A DNA stretch of 64,000 nt from UBA1756 sp045627805 (GTDB taxonomy: Bacteria > Bacteroidota > Bacteroidia > Bacteroidales > WCHB1-69). Location: contig JAZQOJ010000201.1 in the NCBI GenBank assembly GCA_045627805.1, forward strand, positions 62,001 to 126,000. Reading direction: 5' to 3'. The notes under the pieces are model-generated. The model saw only the letters and a list, made by a program, of their open reading frames with translations. It did no database searches and was not told the origin of the DNA. Positions within the stretch are counted from its first letter, which is position 1; each line of letters opens with the position of its first letter. Positions 1 to 11,400 of this stretch are shown here, in pieces. The position numbers and the translations under genes were made by a program.

Positions 1-83
1 AACGCCCGGAATTTTGTGGCTCTCAATCATAATAATACCTTGATAACAAGAGAATTGATAGAATTTTATAATACCATTTTGTA
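1..83. other. Intergenic start of window, upstream of dxs
   Basis: AT-rich sequence ahead of dxs. I see no gene and no clear TAnnTTTG promoter box; a loose CCATTTTG lies just before the dxs start. The promoter may lie outside the window, or dxs may be cotranscribed with an unseen upstream gene. Confidence 0.4.
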
Positions 84-1991
84 ATGATTGACTCCAAGTA
101 TAAATATCTATCGCAGATCAATAGTCCAGCTGACCTCCGTCGCTTGAAGGTGACGGAACTGCCTGCGTTGTGTGCTGAATTGCGAGATTTTATCATTACA
201 GAAACCGCTGAAAATCCTGGCCATCTCGGCGCCAGTTTGGGAACGATTGAACTGACTGTCGCCATCCACTATGTGTTTGATACTCCGAATGATAAACTTG
301 TTTGGGATGTTGGGCATCAGGCCTATGCGCATAAAATCCTTACCGGTCGGCGAGATTTGTTTCACACGAATCGTAAATATCACGGAATCAGTGGATTCCC
401 GAAAATGACCGAAAGCGAATACGATGCTTTTGGTACGGGACATTCCTCTACCTCCATCTCATCGGTGCTGGGAATGGCGGTGGCAGGGCACCTCGCAAAT
501 GACAACCAAACCAACTATATTGCGGTTATTGGTGACGGTTCTATGGGGGGCGGTATGGCTTTTGAGGCGTTGAATCACGCTGCGGAGACCAATGCTAACC
601 TACTTATTATCTTGAATGATAATAAAATAGCAATTGATAAGAACGTGGGTGCGATGAGCCGTTATTTGCTTAAGATTACTTCTTCTTCCTCGTACAATCG
701 TTTGAAAAGTAAAATCTGGAATTTCTTTACCACTCGAAAGCCCATTCATAATCGGATTGTTCAGTTTTTTAGTAATTTAGGCAATGCTTTAAAGGGTTAT
801 TTATTGCGGGGAAGCAACCTGTTTCAGGCCCTCGGTTTTCGCTATTTTGGCCCAATGGATGGGCATAATGTCATTTCCTTGGTCAAGACGCTGCAATCCT
901 TAAAAACCATTCAAGGGGCGAAACTGCTGCACGCGATCACGGTAAAGGGAAAGGGGCTGGCGCTTGCCGAGGAGAACCAAACTATTTACCACGCCCCAGG
1001 CAAGTTTGATCCCGATACTGGAGAATTGGTTGACACTTATAAAGAAGGTCAACCTCCTAAGTACCAGACTGTTTTTGGCGAAACAGTGTTGGAATTGGCT
1101 CGCCAGAATGAAAAAGTGGTAGGCATCACTCCTGCAATGGCTACGGGATGCTCGCTCAATATTATGAGCGCCGTTTTCCCGAACCGCGTGTTTGACGTTG
1201 GCATTGCGGAGCAACACGCAGTAACCTTCGCTGCTGGCCTCGCGTCACAAGGTTTCATTCCATTTTGTAATATCTATTCTTCGTTCCTGCAACGAGCTTA
1301 CGATCAGATAATTCACGATGTGGCTTTACAAAAGCTGCCCGTTATTTTTTGCATTGATCGTGCGGGTTTGGTGGGCGAAGATGGCGCTACGCATCACGGT
1401 CTTTTTGACCTCGCCTTTTTGAGGGCGATTCCCAATATCATCATTTCCGCACCGCGTAATGTGCTGGAACTTCGCAATTTGCTTTATACTGCTTATCTTC
1501 ATCGCGATTTGCCGTTCGCCATTCGTTACCCGCGGGGTAGGGGAGAGTTTTCCGAATGGAAAAAGCCGTTTGAAGAAATAGAAATCGGTAAAGCTGAAGT
1601 GCTGAAAACCGGTTCGCAAATAGCGATTCTTTCTATAGGTTCGATTGCCAATAATGTTCAAAAAGCATTGCAAATAGTTGAAAAAGAAGGTATTAATCCT
1701 GCACACATTGATATGAGGTTCCTTGTTCCTTTCGACGAGGAAATGTTGTTGTCGGTGGCAGAAAAATATCAGGCCATCATCACGGTGGAAGATGGCATAG
1801 AACAAGGAGGTCTTTTCTCAGCGGTATCCGAATATTTTGCGCAACATCATTTGCCTCAGCAAATTACGCCAATAGCGATTCATCATTGTTTTGTGGAGCA
1901 GGGAGATATTCCTTCCTTGCAGGCGGAGCAACTCCTGGACCCGCAAAGCATCGCCGATAAAATTCGTTCTATTCATACTTTTTCTAATTAA
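84..1991 (+). CDS. dxs: 1-deoxy-D-xylulose-5-phosphate synthase
   Basis: The 635-residue protein has the full length usual for DXS, which condenses pyruvate and glyceraldehyde-3-phosphate with thiamine diphosphate in the first step of the MEP isoprenoid pathway in the cytosol. Visible motifs are the N-terminal transketolase signature with WDVGHQAYAHKILTGR, GTGHSSTSISS, the thiamine-diphosphate motif GDGSMGGGMAFEALNHA ending in NDN, the pyrimidine-domain DVGIAEQHAVTFAAGLA, and a C-terminal transketolase domain with VEDGIEQGG. It ends just before the next gene, which has its own promoter, so it may be monocistronic. Nothing is missing or truncated. Confidence 0.96.
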   Translation: MIDSKYKYLSQINSPADLRRLKVTELPALCAELRDFIITETAENPGHLGASLGTIELTVAIHYVFDTPNDKLVWDVGHQAYAHKILTGRRDLFHTNRKYHGISGFPKMTESEYDAFGTGHSSTSISSVLGMAVAGHLANDNQTNYIAVIGDGSMGGGMAFEALNHAAETNANLLIILNDNKIAIDKNVGAMSRYLLKITSSSSYNRLKSKIWNFFTTRKPIHNRIVQFFSNLGNALKGYLLRGSNLFQALGFRYFGPMDGHNVISLVKTLQSLKTIQGAKLLHAITVKGKGLALAEENQTIYHAPGKFDPDTGELVDTYKEGQPPKYQTVFGETVLELARQNEKVVGITPAMATGCSLNIMSAVFPNRVFDVGIAEQHAVTFAAGLASQGFIPFCNIYSSFLQRAYDQIIHDVALQKLPVIFCIDRAGLVGEDGATHHGLFDLAFLRAIPNIIISAPRNVLELRNLLYTAYLHRDLPFAIRYPRGRGEFSEWKKPFEEIEIGKAEVLKTGSQIAILSIGSIANNVQKALQIVEKEGINPAHIDMRFLVPFDEEMLLSVAEKYQAIITVEDGIEQGGLFSAVSEYFAQHHLPQQITPIAIHHCFVEQGDIPSLQAEQLLDPQSIADKIRSIHTFSN

Positions 1992-1998
1992 ATTTGCG

Positions 1999-2006
1999 TA
2001 TCTTTG
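1999..2006 (+). promoter_or_regulatory. Bacteroidota -7 promoter box (TATCTTTG) for the lipoprotein gene
   Basis: TATCTTTG matches the TAnnTTTG -7 consensus of Bacteroidota primary sigma factor promoters. It lies immediately after the dxs stop and about 18 bases before the ATG at 2024. This supports an ATG at 2024 or 2030 and argues against any start further upstream. Confidence 0.6.
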
Positions 2007-2023
2007 CACCCCTTTTCAATAGA

Positions 2024-2950
2024 ATGACAATGAAAATAAAGAGCACTTCCCGGTTTCTCTTGGTGATGGCGGCACTTGCTTGCTGCTTGTTTGCGTGTGC
2101 TCCCAAAATTTCGGAGGAAAAGGAGGAGGTGGTGGAGGAATATCCGCGAATCGTCATTGATTCTTTATTGGGAGAAAATCCGAAATTGTACGAACTCTCG
2201 GAGGATTTCATCGAGGATTTTTTGCAAAAGTTCGGCAATTATGAAGGAACAAAAATGATTATGAATGTTGAGCTCCCACGGGAATGGGGGCTCGTGGGAT
2301 GGGAACAATTGCCAGAGGGTCAGGAATTGTGGCTGGTGCAGTCACTCTCTCGTGAATGGACTTGCCTGGTAGTAACGTCGGGTTCCAGCACACAGCGCAT
2401 TAAGGACATCCTCCCTATCGGGCTGGATCTTGCAACGGGTGGCAACGATTACAATCAGCGAGAGCTCTGGACTTGGAAGCGTGAGGACGATGGCTTCGTG
2501 GTTGACAAATTCTATGAATTGAAAAAAGACATTCGCGACACGCTCCTGAATAATGAGTCTTCGCACGTAGTTGACAAGTACCTTGTAAACGAGTCGGGTT
2601 ATTTTGAATGGGTTCCCGTTTCCTGCGAGGAAACGCCCTCTTATCGTGCCGTTGTCGCCTACTGTGATTGTCTGGAAACCCCTGAGAATTGGGAAGATTT
2701 GCTGATGGAAATTGAGCCGTTCTGTGAGGAAAACAACCTCTATTTCAAATCGGCTACTTGCAATTTCCGCCACGTGACCATAGAGGATTATAAGATGAAC
2801 AATGTCGTTACCAAAGACCTCTCTTCATATATTCACGAAGGAGCAGCTGGATTTATTCTGTTTTCTCAAGATTCCGAGCCGATTACCGTCGCTCCCGCAA
2901 GTAGTGATTACATTATGATGACAATTAATAAGTATTTCAAAATTAAATAG
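2024..2950 (+). CDS. Putative lipoprotein of unknown function
   Basis: The product of about 308 residues begins with a lipoprotein signal: a basic start (MKIKSTSR), a hydrophobic stretch and a lipobox LFAC with the Cys as future N-terminus. The mature part starts with an acidic tether (SEEKEEVVEE), which could act as a surface-export signal in Bacteroidota, although such signals are usually right after the Cys. The rest is a globular domain of mixed alpha/beta character with WELP/W-rich segments; I recognise no family. ATG 2024 was chosen, with 2030 equally possible, because the -7 box ends at 2006. It ends 3 bases before the glutamine synthetase gene, so the two could be cotranscribed. Confidence 0.75.
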   Translation: MTMKIKSTSRFLLVMAALACCLFACAPKISEEKEEVVEEYPRIVIDSLLGENPKLYELSEDFIEDFLQKFGNYEGTKMIMNVELPREWGLVGWEQLPEGQELWLVQSLSREWTCLVVTSGSSTQRIKDILPIGLDLATGGNDYNQRELWTWKREDDGFVVDKFYELKKDIRDTLLNNESSHVVDKYLVNESGYFEWVPVSCEETPSYRAVVAYCDCLETPENWEDLLMEIEPFCEENNLYFKSATCNFRHVTIEDYKMNNVVTKDLSSYIHEGAAGFILFSQDSEPITVAPASSDYIMMTINKYFKIK

Positions 2951-2953
2951 TTT

Positions 2954-4474
2954 ATGAAAGCACAGACTAAGCAAGAAGATTTTGCAATGAACATGAATTC
3001 GGTGGTTAAGTATCTTAAGAAATCACCTAAGGATTTTACAAAGGCAGATATGATTCGTTTCGTGGAAGAAAACGAAATCCAAATGATTAATTTCCGTTAT
3101 GTTGCGGGCGATGGCCGTCTGAAAACACTTAATTTCGTTCTGAATGACCGCGACTATCTTGAACAAATTCTCTCTTGCGGAGAGCGTGTTGATGGCTCCA
3201 ATATCTTCCCCGCTTTCATTCACGCTGGCTCCAGCGATATGTATGTGATTCCTCGTTTTCAGACCGCTTTCGTTGATCCTTTCGCTTCCATTCCTACGCT
3301 TTCTTTCCTCTGTTCCTACTTCAATAAGGATGGTCAGCCGATGGAAAACTCACCGGAATACATCCTTCGCAAGGCGGCTCAGTCCTTCAATCGCGTTACG
3401 GGTATGGAATTCCAGGCGATGGGCGAATTGGAATATTATGTGATCGGTGATCGCGATGATCTCTACCTCACTCCCGACCAGAAAGGTTACCACGAATCTA
3501 CTCCTTTTACCAAGTTTGAAGAATTCCGTACACAATGTATGCTCGCTATCGCACAGGTGGGCGGTCTGATTAAGTATGGTCACTCTGAAGTAGGCAACTT
3601 TACATTGGAAGACAAGATTTACGAGCAGAATGAGATTGAATTCCTCGTTACTGATGTACAAGATGCTGCTGATCAGCTGGTGCTTGCTAAATGGATTATC
3701 CGTAACTTGGCTTACCAGTACAACCTCGATGTCACGTTCGCTCCCAAAATCACTGCCGGGAAGGCGGGTAGCGGTCTGCATATTCACACCCGCATCGTGA
3801 AGGGCGGCAAGAACCAGATGGTTACCAAGGGGAAATTGAACTCCATCGCCAAGAACGCAATCGCAGGTTATATGACTTGCGCATCCTCTTTGACAGCTTT
3901 CGGCAATACCAATCCTACCTCTTATTTCCGTCTCGTTCCTCATCAGGAAGCTCCTACTTCCATCTGTTGGGGCGACCGCAACCGTTCCGTTCTGGTGCGC
4001 GTTCCGCTTGGCTGGACAAGCGCTAACGATATGGTGGCAATGGCTAATCCCAAAGAGAAAGCCAACAATACGGATCATTCGCAAAAGCAAACGGTTGAGT
4101 TCCGTTGCCCGGATGGTTCTGCCGATATCTATCTCCTTCTTGCAGGTCTCGTAGTAGCCGCACGCCACGGTTTTGAAATGGAAAAACCGCTTGAATTGGC
4201 TGAAAAAACCTACGTTGATGTCAACATCCATAAAACTGAAAACAAAGCCAAATTGGAAAGCTTAGACCAGCTTCCCGCCTCCTGCTCTGAATCCGCCGAC
4301 CAACTTTCAGAACACAGAAGCATCTTTGAAAAGTACGGCGTGTTCAACCCCGATATGATTGACGATATCATCAAGCAGTTGAAATCCTTTGAGGATGCTG
4401 ACATCCGCGAGCGCATCGCTAAGAATCCTGACTTGATGCTTGAAATCGTTCACCAATATTTCTATTGCGGCTAA
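2954..4474 (+). CDS. Glutamine synthetase family protein
   Basis: The 506-residue protein carries the glutamine synthetase fold: a beta-grasp N-terminal domain (about residues 25-130) and a catalytic domain with metal and ATP ligands in ELEYYVIG, a KITAGKAGSGLHIHTR segment equivalent to the N-loop/His region, GNTNPTSYFRLVPHQEAP and an RNRSVLVRVP segment matching the NRSA-type region. Such enzymes ligate ammonia to glutamate using ATP. Length is near that of GSI enzymes, but the sequence belongs to a divergent branch, so a gamma-glutamyl ligase on another amine is possible. The start could also be one of two internal Met codons (residues 12 and 14). The next gene follows after 18 bases, probably in one operon. 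Confidence 0.85.
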   Translation: MKAQTKQEDFAMNMNSVVKYLKKSPKDFTKADMIRFVEENEIQMINFRYVAGDGRLKTLNFVLNDRDYLEQILSCGERVDGSNIFPAFIHAGSSDMYVIPRFQTAFVDPFASIPTLSFLCSYFNKDGQPMENSPEYILRKAAQSFNRVTGMEFQAMGELEYYVIGDRDDLYLTPDQKGYHESTPFTKFEEFRTQCMLAIAQVGGLIKYGHSEVGNFTLEDKIYEQNEIEFLVTDVQDAADQLVLAKWIIRNLAYQYNLDVTFAPKITAGKAGSGLHIHTRIVKGGKNQMVTKGKLNSIAKNAIAGYMTCASSLTAFGNTNPTSYFRLVPHQEAPTSICWGDRNRSVLVRVPLGWTSANDMVAMANPKEKANNTDHSQKQTVEFRCPDGSADIYLLLAGLVVAARHGFEMEKPLELAEKTYVDVNIHKTENKAKLESLDQLPASCSESADQLSEHRSIFEKYGVFNPDMIDDIIKQLKSFEDADIRERIAKNPDLMLEIVHQYFYCG

Positions 4475-4492
4475 TCCTAATACATATATTAT

Positions 4493-5008
4493 ATGACTCC
4501 TCTTGTGATTGTTTTGGTAGCGGTTTTGCCCGCACTGATTATTGCCCTGACGGCTTTCCTCATCGTGAAATATTTTGTGGAAAACGATCAGAAGAAACGG
4601 CTTTTGGAATTGAAATACGAGTCCAAGAACATTACGATTCCGATTCGGTTGCAGGCCTACGAGCGTATGGCGATGTTCCTTGAACGCATTGATCCGCCGC
4701 AGTTGCTCTTCCGTGTCAATAATCCCGAACTGACCGCATACCAGATGCAGACGATATTGCTGTCCACAATTAGAAGCGAGTTCGAGCATAATATGTCGCA
4801 GCAGGTGTACATTGCTCCCGATGTGTGGGAGGGTATCCGCAACGCCAAGGAGATGGTGGTGAATGTGATCAACCTCGCAGGAGGTCGCTTGCCCGACGAG
4901 GCCACAGCTACCGATCTCGCTGCCTCTATTCTGGAGGCCGTCGCCGAGAAGTCCCCTATCTCAGTGGCTATGGAACGCCTCAAAAAAGAGGTAGCCCTAC
5001 TATATTAA
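4493..5008 (+). CDS. Small membrane-anchored conserved protein
   Basis: The 171-residue protein has one N-terminal transmembrane helix (residues about 3-27), then a cytosolic domain with amphipathic helices (YESKNITIPIRLQAYERMAMFLERIDP and further). The helix-rich profile and context (directly after a glutamine synthetase-type gene, before a strong terminator) resemble a family of conserved Bacteroidota proteins without known function. I can assign no activity. It is the last gene of the operon. Confidence 0.75.
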   Translation: MTPLVIVLVAVLPALIIALTAFLIVKYFVENDQKKRLLELKYESKNITIPIRLQAYERMAMFLERIDPPQLLFRVNNPELTAYQMQTILLSTIRSEFEHNMSQQVYIAPDVWEGIRNAKEMVVNVINLAGGRLPDEATATDLAASILEAVAEKSPISVAMERLKKEVALLY

Positions 5009-5032
5009 TTAATTAGTGCACTTTCCTTATAT

Positions 5033-5069
5033 AAAGGGCGTCGTCTATCTCAGACACGCCCTTTTTTTT
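5033..5069 (+). terminator. Rho-independent terminator
   Basis: A 9-bp stem AAAGGGCGT / ACGCCCTTT with a short loop is followed by eight T residues. It closes the glutamine synthetase operon and insulates the giant gene downstream. Confidence 0.9.
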
Positions 5070-5488
5070 GTCAATGTTTCAAAACATTTGTTGGTGTCTG
5101 TTTTTATTCAAAAATGAGTCAATTTTTTATCGTTTTAACCCCTCGAAACAAAATATTTATTAAACAAGAGCTGTGAATATTAATGTTAATGAATTCAGTA
5201 AATTACTGATATACAAACGTATAAAATTGTGTTGATAAGCTGTTCAAAACCTCGGAAATGGTTGATAAACAAAAACTCTCAAAAAAAATATATATAAGTG
5301 AATGTGCGAAGTTATTTTTTTGTATTTTTGCAAGTTGAATATATTAAAGTGAAAAAAAGGTTTGAATGATGAGTTCAAGCATAAAAATTTATGAAAAACG
5401 ATGTATAACTGTTTAATAATCAGTGTATAAAAAATATAGAATTTATTAGGAAAATAAAAAATATATAGTAATAATTAAAATCAAAGCA
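5070..5488 (+). promoter_or_regulatory. AT-rich spacer with promoter and long leader of the giant surface-protein gene
   Basis: This stretch of about 420 bases holds no gene. A good -7 box, TATTTTTG, sits at 5323-5330 and predicts a 5' leader of about 150 bases. The sequence upstream of the box is strongly AT-rich and could serve as an UP-type or regulator-binding region. A 15-codon reading frame in the leader (5369-5416) looks accidental. No riboswitch-like conserved structure was recognised. Confidence 0.55.
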
Positions 5489-8400
5489 ATGAAAAAATTT
5501 ACGATTTTTTTCCTGATGGTGTTTATCTTTTTAGGAAATCAGGCACGAAGCGAGACAGTATTCTCGCCGAGTAGTGGTGCCAAAAACGGTTCCAAGGCGA
5601 TAGTAGGAACCAAGTACAGCAACTACTCATCCGCCTACACTTCGGAAAAATCTGTTTACAACTATACCAACCGCTCCGGTTCGGTATATGGGGTTAAAGG
5701 TCCTCGGGGAACACACAATGCTACTGTGGCCATTGAAGGTCCACATTATGCGTGTTCGGCCGCGGAACTTATCCTGACAGCAATGGTCTCCGACAACAAC
5801 GTCCTTGACACTACTCAGTATGGTTTTGTCTGGGAAATGTCTGACGATGGAGGCCACACCTGGAACGCTGCCCCCCACGCAACGTCAAATCCGGTTTACC
5901 ACGAACCGGTGGCAACGTTTGCGGATGGCTTGGTGATGTTCCGCGTGTATGTCACGAGCTACCCCAACGGTCTTTGCCATAAGGATACATCCGCCGTCTT
6001 CTATTTTCAGAAGACAACCCCTGGCGCTGTCACCGTCACGGGTGAGTCTCCTGCGTGTAGCCAGTCGCTGTTGACAGCTACTACCACCAGCCCGGCCAAT
6101 GTTGATCACTGGGTATGGAAGAAGGATGGTTCCACCGTGGCGATTACCACCGAACCCACTTACCTTGCAACCGCTGCTGGTAGCTATACCGCAACTGCCG
6201 TTTATGAAGGTGCCGAAAATTGTGACGATACTACCACGACAGCTTTCTCTCTCGTGATGGGTGGTACTGGCATAGATCTGACCGCGAAGTTGGACGGCGA
6301 TTTTTCTGCTGCCGACTATTATCAGTATGGCTGTCCGGGTGCACAGGTTAGACTTACCGCTACCGATGGTCACGCTCCTTACAAATGGTATCGTGATGGT
6401 GTTCTCATTGGAGAAAGCAACTCCAATGTTTTCTATGATGCTCCGATGACCGTCGGTACTCATCATTATACGGTTGAAAACGCTTTGGGTTGTGCTGGCA
6501 CAGCAGACTTCAAAATCGTTGCTAACCCCACGGTCGTGATTGGCTCAACAGGAGGCGTACATTATTGTACGAACACAACTGCTAATGTTACCTTATGGTC
6601 TTCAGTACCTAGCGAACATTTTGCAACGGATTTATATACTTATGGATGGGTAAGAGATGGAATGGCATATTCTAGTGTGGGTGCGTCCTATTTTACAGAT
6701 AACGTTGCTCCTAATGACGATCCGATCACTTACGTTCTTCAACTTACAGATGCCGCTCGTAGTTGTAGCGCCATTAGTAACGAGGTACAAGTTTATGTGC
6801 ATCCTATGCCCGGTGTTGAGATTGTTGCCAATCCGAATCCGGTTTGCTCGGGTGCTAACGTTGAACTTAACGCAGTGACTTCCGGTTACGTTACCACGGC
6901 TCCGACTTTCCATTGGTCAAATGGCATCACCGATACTACTGCAAATGTAGTACTCGAAAATGTAACGGCTGCGACTACTGTCACGGTTACCGTTACCGGT
7001 GCTCGTCCTTCAATGGAATGCACTGCTCAAGCTGACGTGGACATCACCTTGCTTCCGGAAATGGAAACCCCTGTGGTGACCATTACCGATCCTACAACAG
7101 GTGTGGCCGGCGTTCTCGCTTGTAACGATGCTCAAGTTCGTGTTACTGCTACGGGTCTCTCCGCTTCACGTACCGACTATATATATACATGGTATAAGAA
7201 TGGTGTTCTTATGCCTGGTGTTACCGATTCGACTTTTATGGATGAGTTGAACAATACTGCCAATGAGTCCATTGAAGTAGAATACACGGTAGAGCTCACC
7301 TCTACTTCTGGTTGTGGCACCAAGCGAAGCTCGAAGACCATTGAGTTGTTGCCGAAGTTCGATTTGTACATCACAGGTCCTAACCACGCTTGTGCAGGCA
7401 CGGAAGTAACACTCACGGTGGGTGCATCAACGGATCCTATTTCGTTGACATTGGCCACGGGTGCTGAATATGATTGGTATATGGATGATAATACATCATT
7501 TGCCCATACAGTTACTGGCGAAGTCACTATTGACGCTGCTTCTATGATTGCTCAGTCTCAGCCTTATCAGATTTATGCAATCGCTACATATGCAATCGCT
7601 CCTAAAATGTTAGGGTGCAAAGTGGTTTCAACTACTAACTTCCAACTCCAGGTTGACCCGCAGCCCGCTATCACATTGTCTGCTTCTGACACTATCATTT
7701 GCAATGATGGTTCTGTCACTTTGACTGTTAGCGACTGCCGCAATTGCGATGTCCAGAACGCTGCTTATAAATGGGTAAGAAATACAACCGATACAGTTGC
7801 TGGTGCCATTGGTTCTTCCTTCACTGATACTCCTGACGCTGCTACTGATTATGAAGTTATTTTCTATCAACACTATTCAGATGATCAGCTCAGCTCTGCT
7901 TCTTCTTGCACAGCTCACAGCACCATCCACGTTGATGTGGTTGCAGCCCCTGAGGTCGCTTCCATTACTCTCGATCCTAATGCTGACACTGTTTGCAGTG
8001 GTACTGAAATCACCATCACTGCAGATACTACTATATATAATAATGTAGCCAATGGTCATTTCACTTGGTACAGAAATGGTGAATTGATGAACGGTGTTCA
8101 AGGCGCTTCTTTCACTGAAACCTTAACTGCTGAAGGTTCCGCTGCTTCATATTATTATACAGCTGTTTATACTCAGGATGCTTCTGGCTGCGTTTCTGAA
8201 AGCAAATATAGCGATACGATTCAGGTTCGCCCGATGCCTACGGTTACCATTACGGGTGCTCCCGTAGTTTGCAAAGGCACTGACAATGTGATTTTGACTG
8301 CAAATCTTAATGATACTTATGGTGCTACTTATAATTATCAATGGCGTCGCCATAATGTAAATGTTGGCACTAACTCCAATACACTCACTCTTACTGAGGA

Positions 8401-11400
8401 TGCTCGCAATTATGCTTACGAATATTCTGTAGTTGTAACCAATGCAGCTACGGGTTGTTCTGTTATGAGCGATACTTATTCTGTGATGGTTGACTCAGCT
8501 CCCGTATTCACCATCGCTACTCCTAACAACATTTGCGAAGGTGGTGATGTCACTCTCGTTCCCCAGTTTGCTGCCAATGTTAATCCTAACGATTTTACTT
8601 ACGTATGGAGTACTGGTGCAACGACCGCCACTTTGAATACCGGCGCACTCACCACTACCCAGACTTATAATGTAACGGTTACCGTTCCTGAAACTGGTTG
8701 TACTGCTACTTTGTCAAGTGATGTTACTGTCAATGTCGTAGCTGATCCTACCGTTGAACTGACCATTGATCCCGCTGCCATTTGTTATGGTGCTCAGGTT
8801 ACTCCTACTGCAGTTGCTGCTAATGGCGTTGCTAATGCAGATTTTACCTATACTTGGTATAGAAATGGTGCAGAAATTGAAGGTGTATCTGCTGCTTCCT
8901 TCACTGAAACTCCTCACAATTATGACAATGAAGCTACTCGTTTTACCTATGTAGTAGTTGCTTCTCAAAATGCTTCTGGTTGCGTAAGCGTTGCCGATAC
9001 TGCAGTTGTTACTGTTTATCAGAATCCTACTATCAGCATTACCGGTGATCCTGTCCTTTGCGCTGTCGGTAATCAAAATGAAGTACATTTAACTGCTACT
9101 TTGAATGATACTCTTGCAGGTCAAAACTACACTTACGTTTGGAGAAAAGACAATGTAAATACTTCTATTACGACTGCCGATTATATTGAAGGTCTTACAG
9201 CTCGTGAGTATCCTTACACCTTCACTGTTGTTGCTACTGGTAACAATGGCTGTTCTGTTGTAAGCGAACCCTATAATGTTTACGTGAACGATTCCATTCT
9301 GGTTTCTGTTGATGCCACTTCCGCTAAGGTTTGCTCTGGCGTTGAAGTTACTTTGACCGCTAATGTAGGCAGCAATTTTGATGCTCTTAACTACAGATGG
9401 TACACGGTTAATGGTACTGTTGAAACCGAAATCACTGGTGAATATGGCCGCACACTGACCATTCATCCTACCGCTACCACTCAATATCGTGTTCGTATTA
9501 TGCAAGGTGAATCTTACTGCGAAGCTGTTGGTGATACTACTATTGAAGTCATCACTACCTCTCCTGCAGTTCAAATTACCCCGGCTACACCTGTAACCAT
9601 TACTTTGTGCGATGGTGGCGAGCTCACTTTGAATGCTGTGGTTACTCCCGAAGCTAATGGAACTTATACTTGGTACAAGAATAACCAACTCTTCAATACG
9701 ACTTCAAGTACTTTGATTGATAATCCTACTACTGTTGACAACGATAGTACTCGTTACAGCTATATGGTTGTCTTCTTGCAAGACAGCACTGGTTGTGTAT
9801 CCCGTGCTACTAAGAACGTTGACGTATTCAACAACATTACTGTCGAGGTTTCTGGAGATCAAATTATTTGCGAAGGTACTAACGTAACTTTGACTGCCAA
9901 TGCTCAAGGTTTTATGGATGATGCTCTGAGTATGACCTACACTTGGTATGTCAACAATGCGATTGCTGCTGGTACGAGCACTGTTAGTGGCGATGAGATT
10001 AAATTTGAATCCACTACTGCTCCGGTTGCTCAAGATGCACCTTATATGTACAGCGTTCAAATCAATCGCGGCAATGGTTGCACCGCCAGAAGTGCAGAAA
10101 TCCCTGTTTATGTAATGGCTAAACCCATTGTGAACATTACTGCAAACGATACTACTATCTGCGCTGGTGGCGAAATCATTTTCACTGCTAATTTGAATAA
10201 TCAAAACGCTAATGATATTGTTTATACTTGGTATAATAACTCTACTGATTCTGTTGCCGGTGCTACTTCCGACGTTTATGTTTCTGCTTTTGATGCTGCT
10301 GGCGAATATACCATCGTAGCCAAGGTTGCTCAAACTACTTCTGAATGCTCCGCTACAGATACTATTAAAGTTAATGTTCGCAACATTCCTACCATTACGA
10401 TGACTGCTGATCGTGATACTGTTTGCGCTGGTTATGAATTCACTTTTACGGCCAATGCTACTTCGGATATTGCTGAAACGTTCACTTACACTTGGTATAA
10501 GAATAATGAACTTATCGCAGGTGCTAATCAAGCTGTTTTGTATGATGCTCCTGAAGCAGTTGGCGCTCAGGAAACTCGTTATATTTACGGTGTTGTTGCT
10601 CACCAGGCAAGCGCTGGTTGCGAATCCAACATCAAATATGATACTGTTTATGTCCGTCCGAATCCTACCGTTGCTATCAATGGTGATGCTATCATCTGCA
10701 ATGATAGTGCTATTGTTCTTGCAGCCGTTGTAAACGACTACGTTGAAGGTATGGGTACTTTGGATTATCAGTGGCGTTTGTTCAATCAGGATATCGCTGG
10801 TGCAACTACCGACACTTTACGCGCTAACAAGCCCGCTCAAGATGCTCCTTACATTTATACTGTTGTTGTTACTAATAACAATGATGGTTGTTCAGTGGTT
10901 AGCTCCGAATTCCCGGTATATGTGAATGATACCATTCTGGTTGAAGTCACCTCTTCTGTTGATTCCCTCTGTGAGGGTGCTGAAGTCACTTTCACTGCTA
11001 ACTTGGGTGATTACAATGCAACGAATTTGGTTTATAGATGGTATGACAATGCTGGTAACGAAATCACCGGTGCTACTAACCGTACTTTGACTGTTCAGCC
11101 GGCTAATACTGGTTGGAATCATTATTCAGTTCAAGTTTTCCAAACCACTTCTGAATGTGTCGCTACTGGTGAAGATTCAGTTAAAGTTATTGCTGCTCCT
11201 GAAATTGATCTTACTTTGAATCGTAATATGGTATGTTCTGGTGGAGAAGTTGTTTTGAATGTCACTTCAACTCAAGAAGGTACCTTTGCTTGGTATAGAC
11301 AGAATCGTTTGATTGATGGTGCTAATCAGGATGAATTGCACGATTCACCGATTGCAATCAACAATGACTCTACTTTGTATATTTATGGTGTCACATTCAC

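Noticed and set aside
5369..5416. 15-codon reading frame in the leader of the giant gene
   Set aside because: No regulatory codon pattern or adjacent alternative hairpins; an AT-rich leader of 150 bases often contains such a frame by chance.
9704..10603. Long open frames on the minus strand inside the giant gene (up to about 300 codons)
   Set aside because: They arise from the repetitive Thr/Ala/Val/Asp codon usage of the plus-strand gene, show low-complexity Ser/Asn/Ile composition, and have no signal, motif or promoter.
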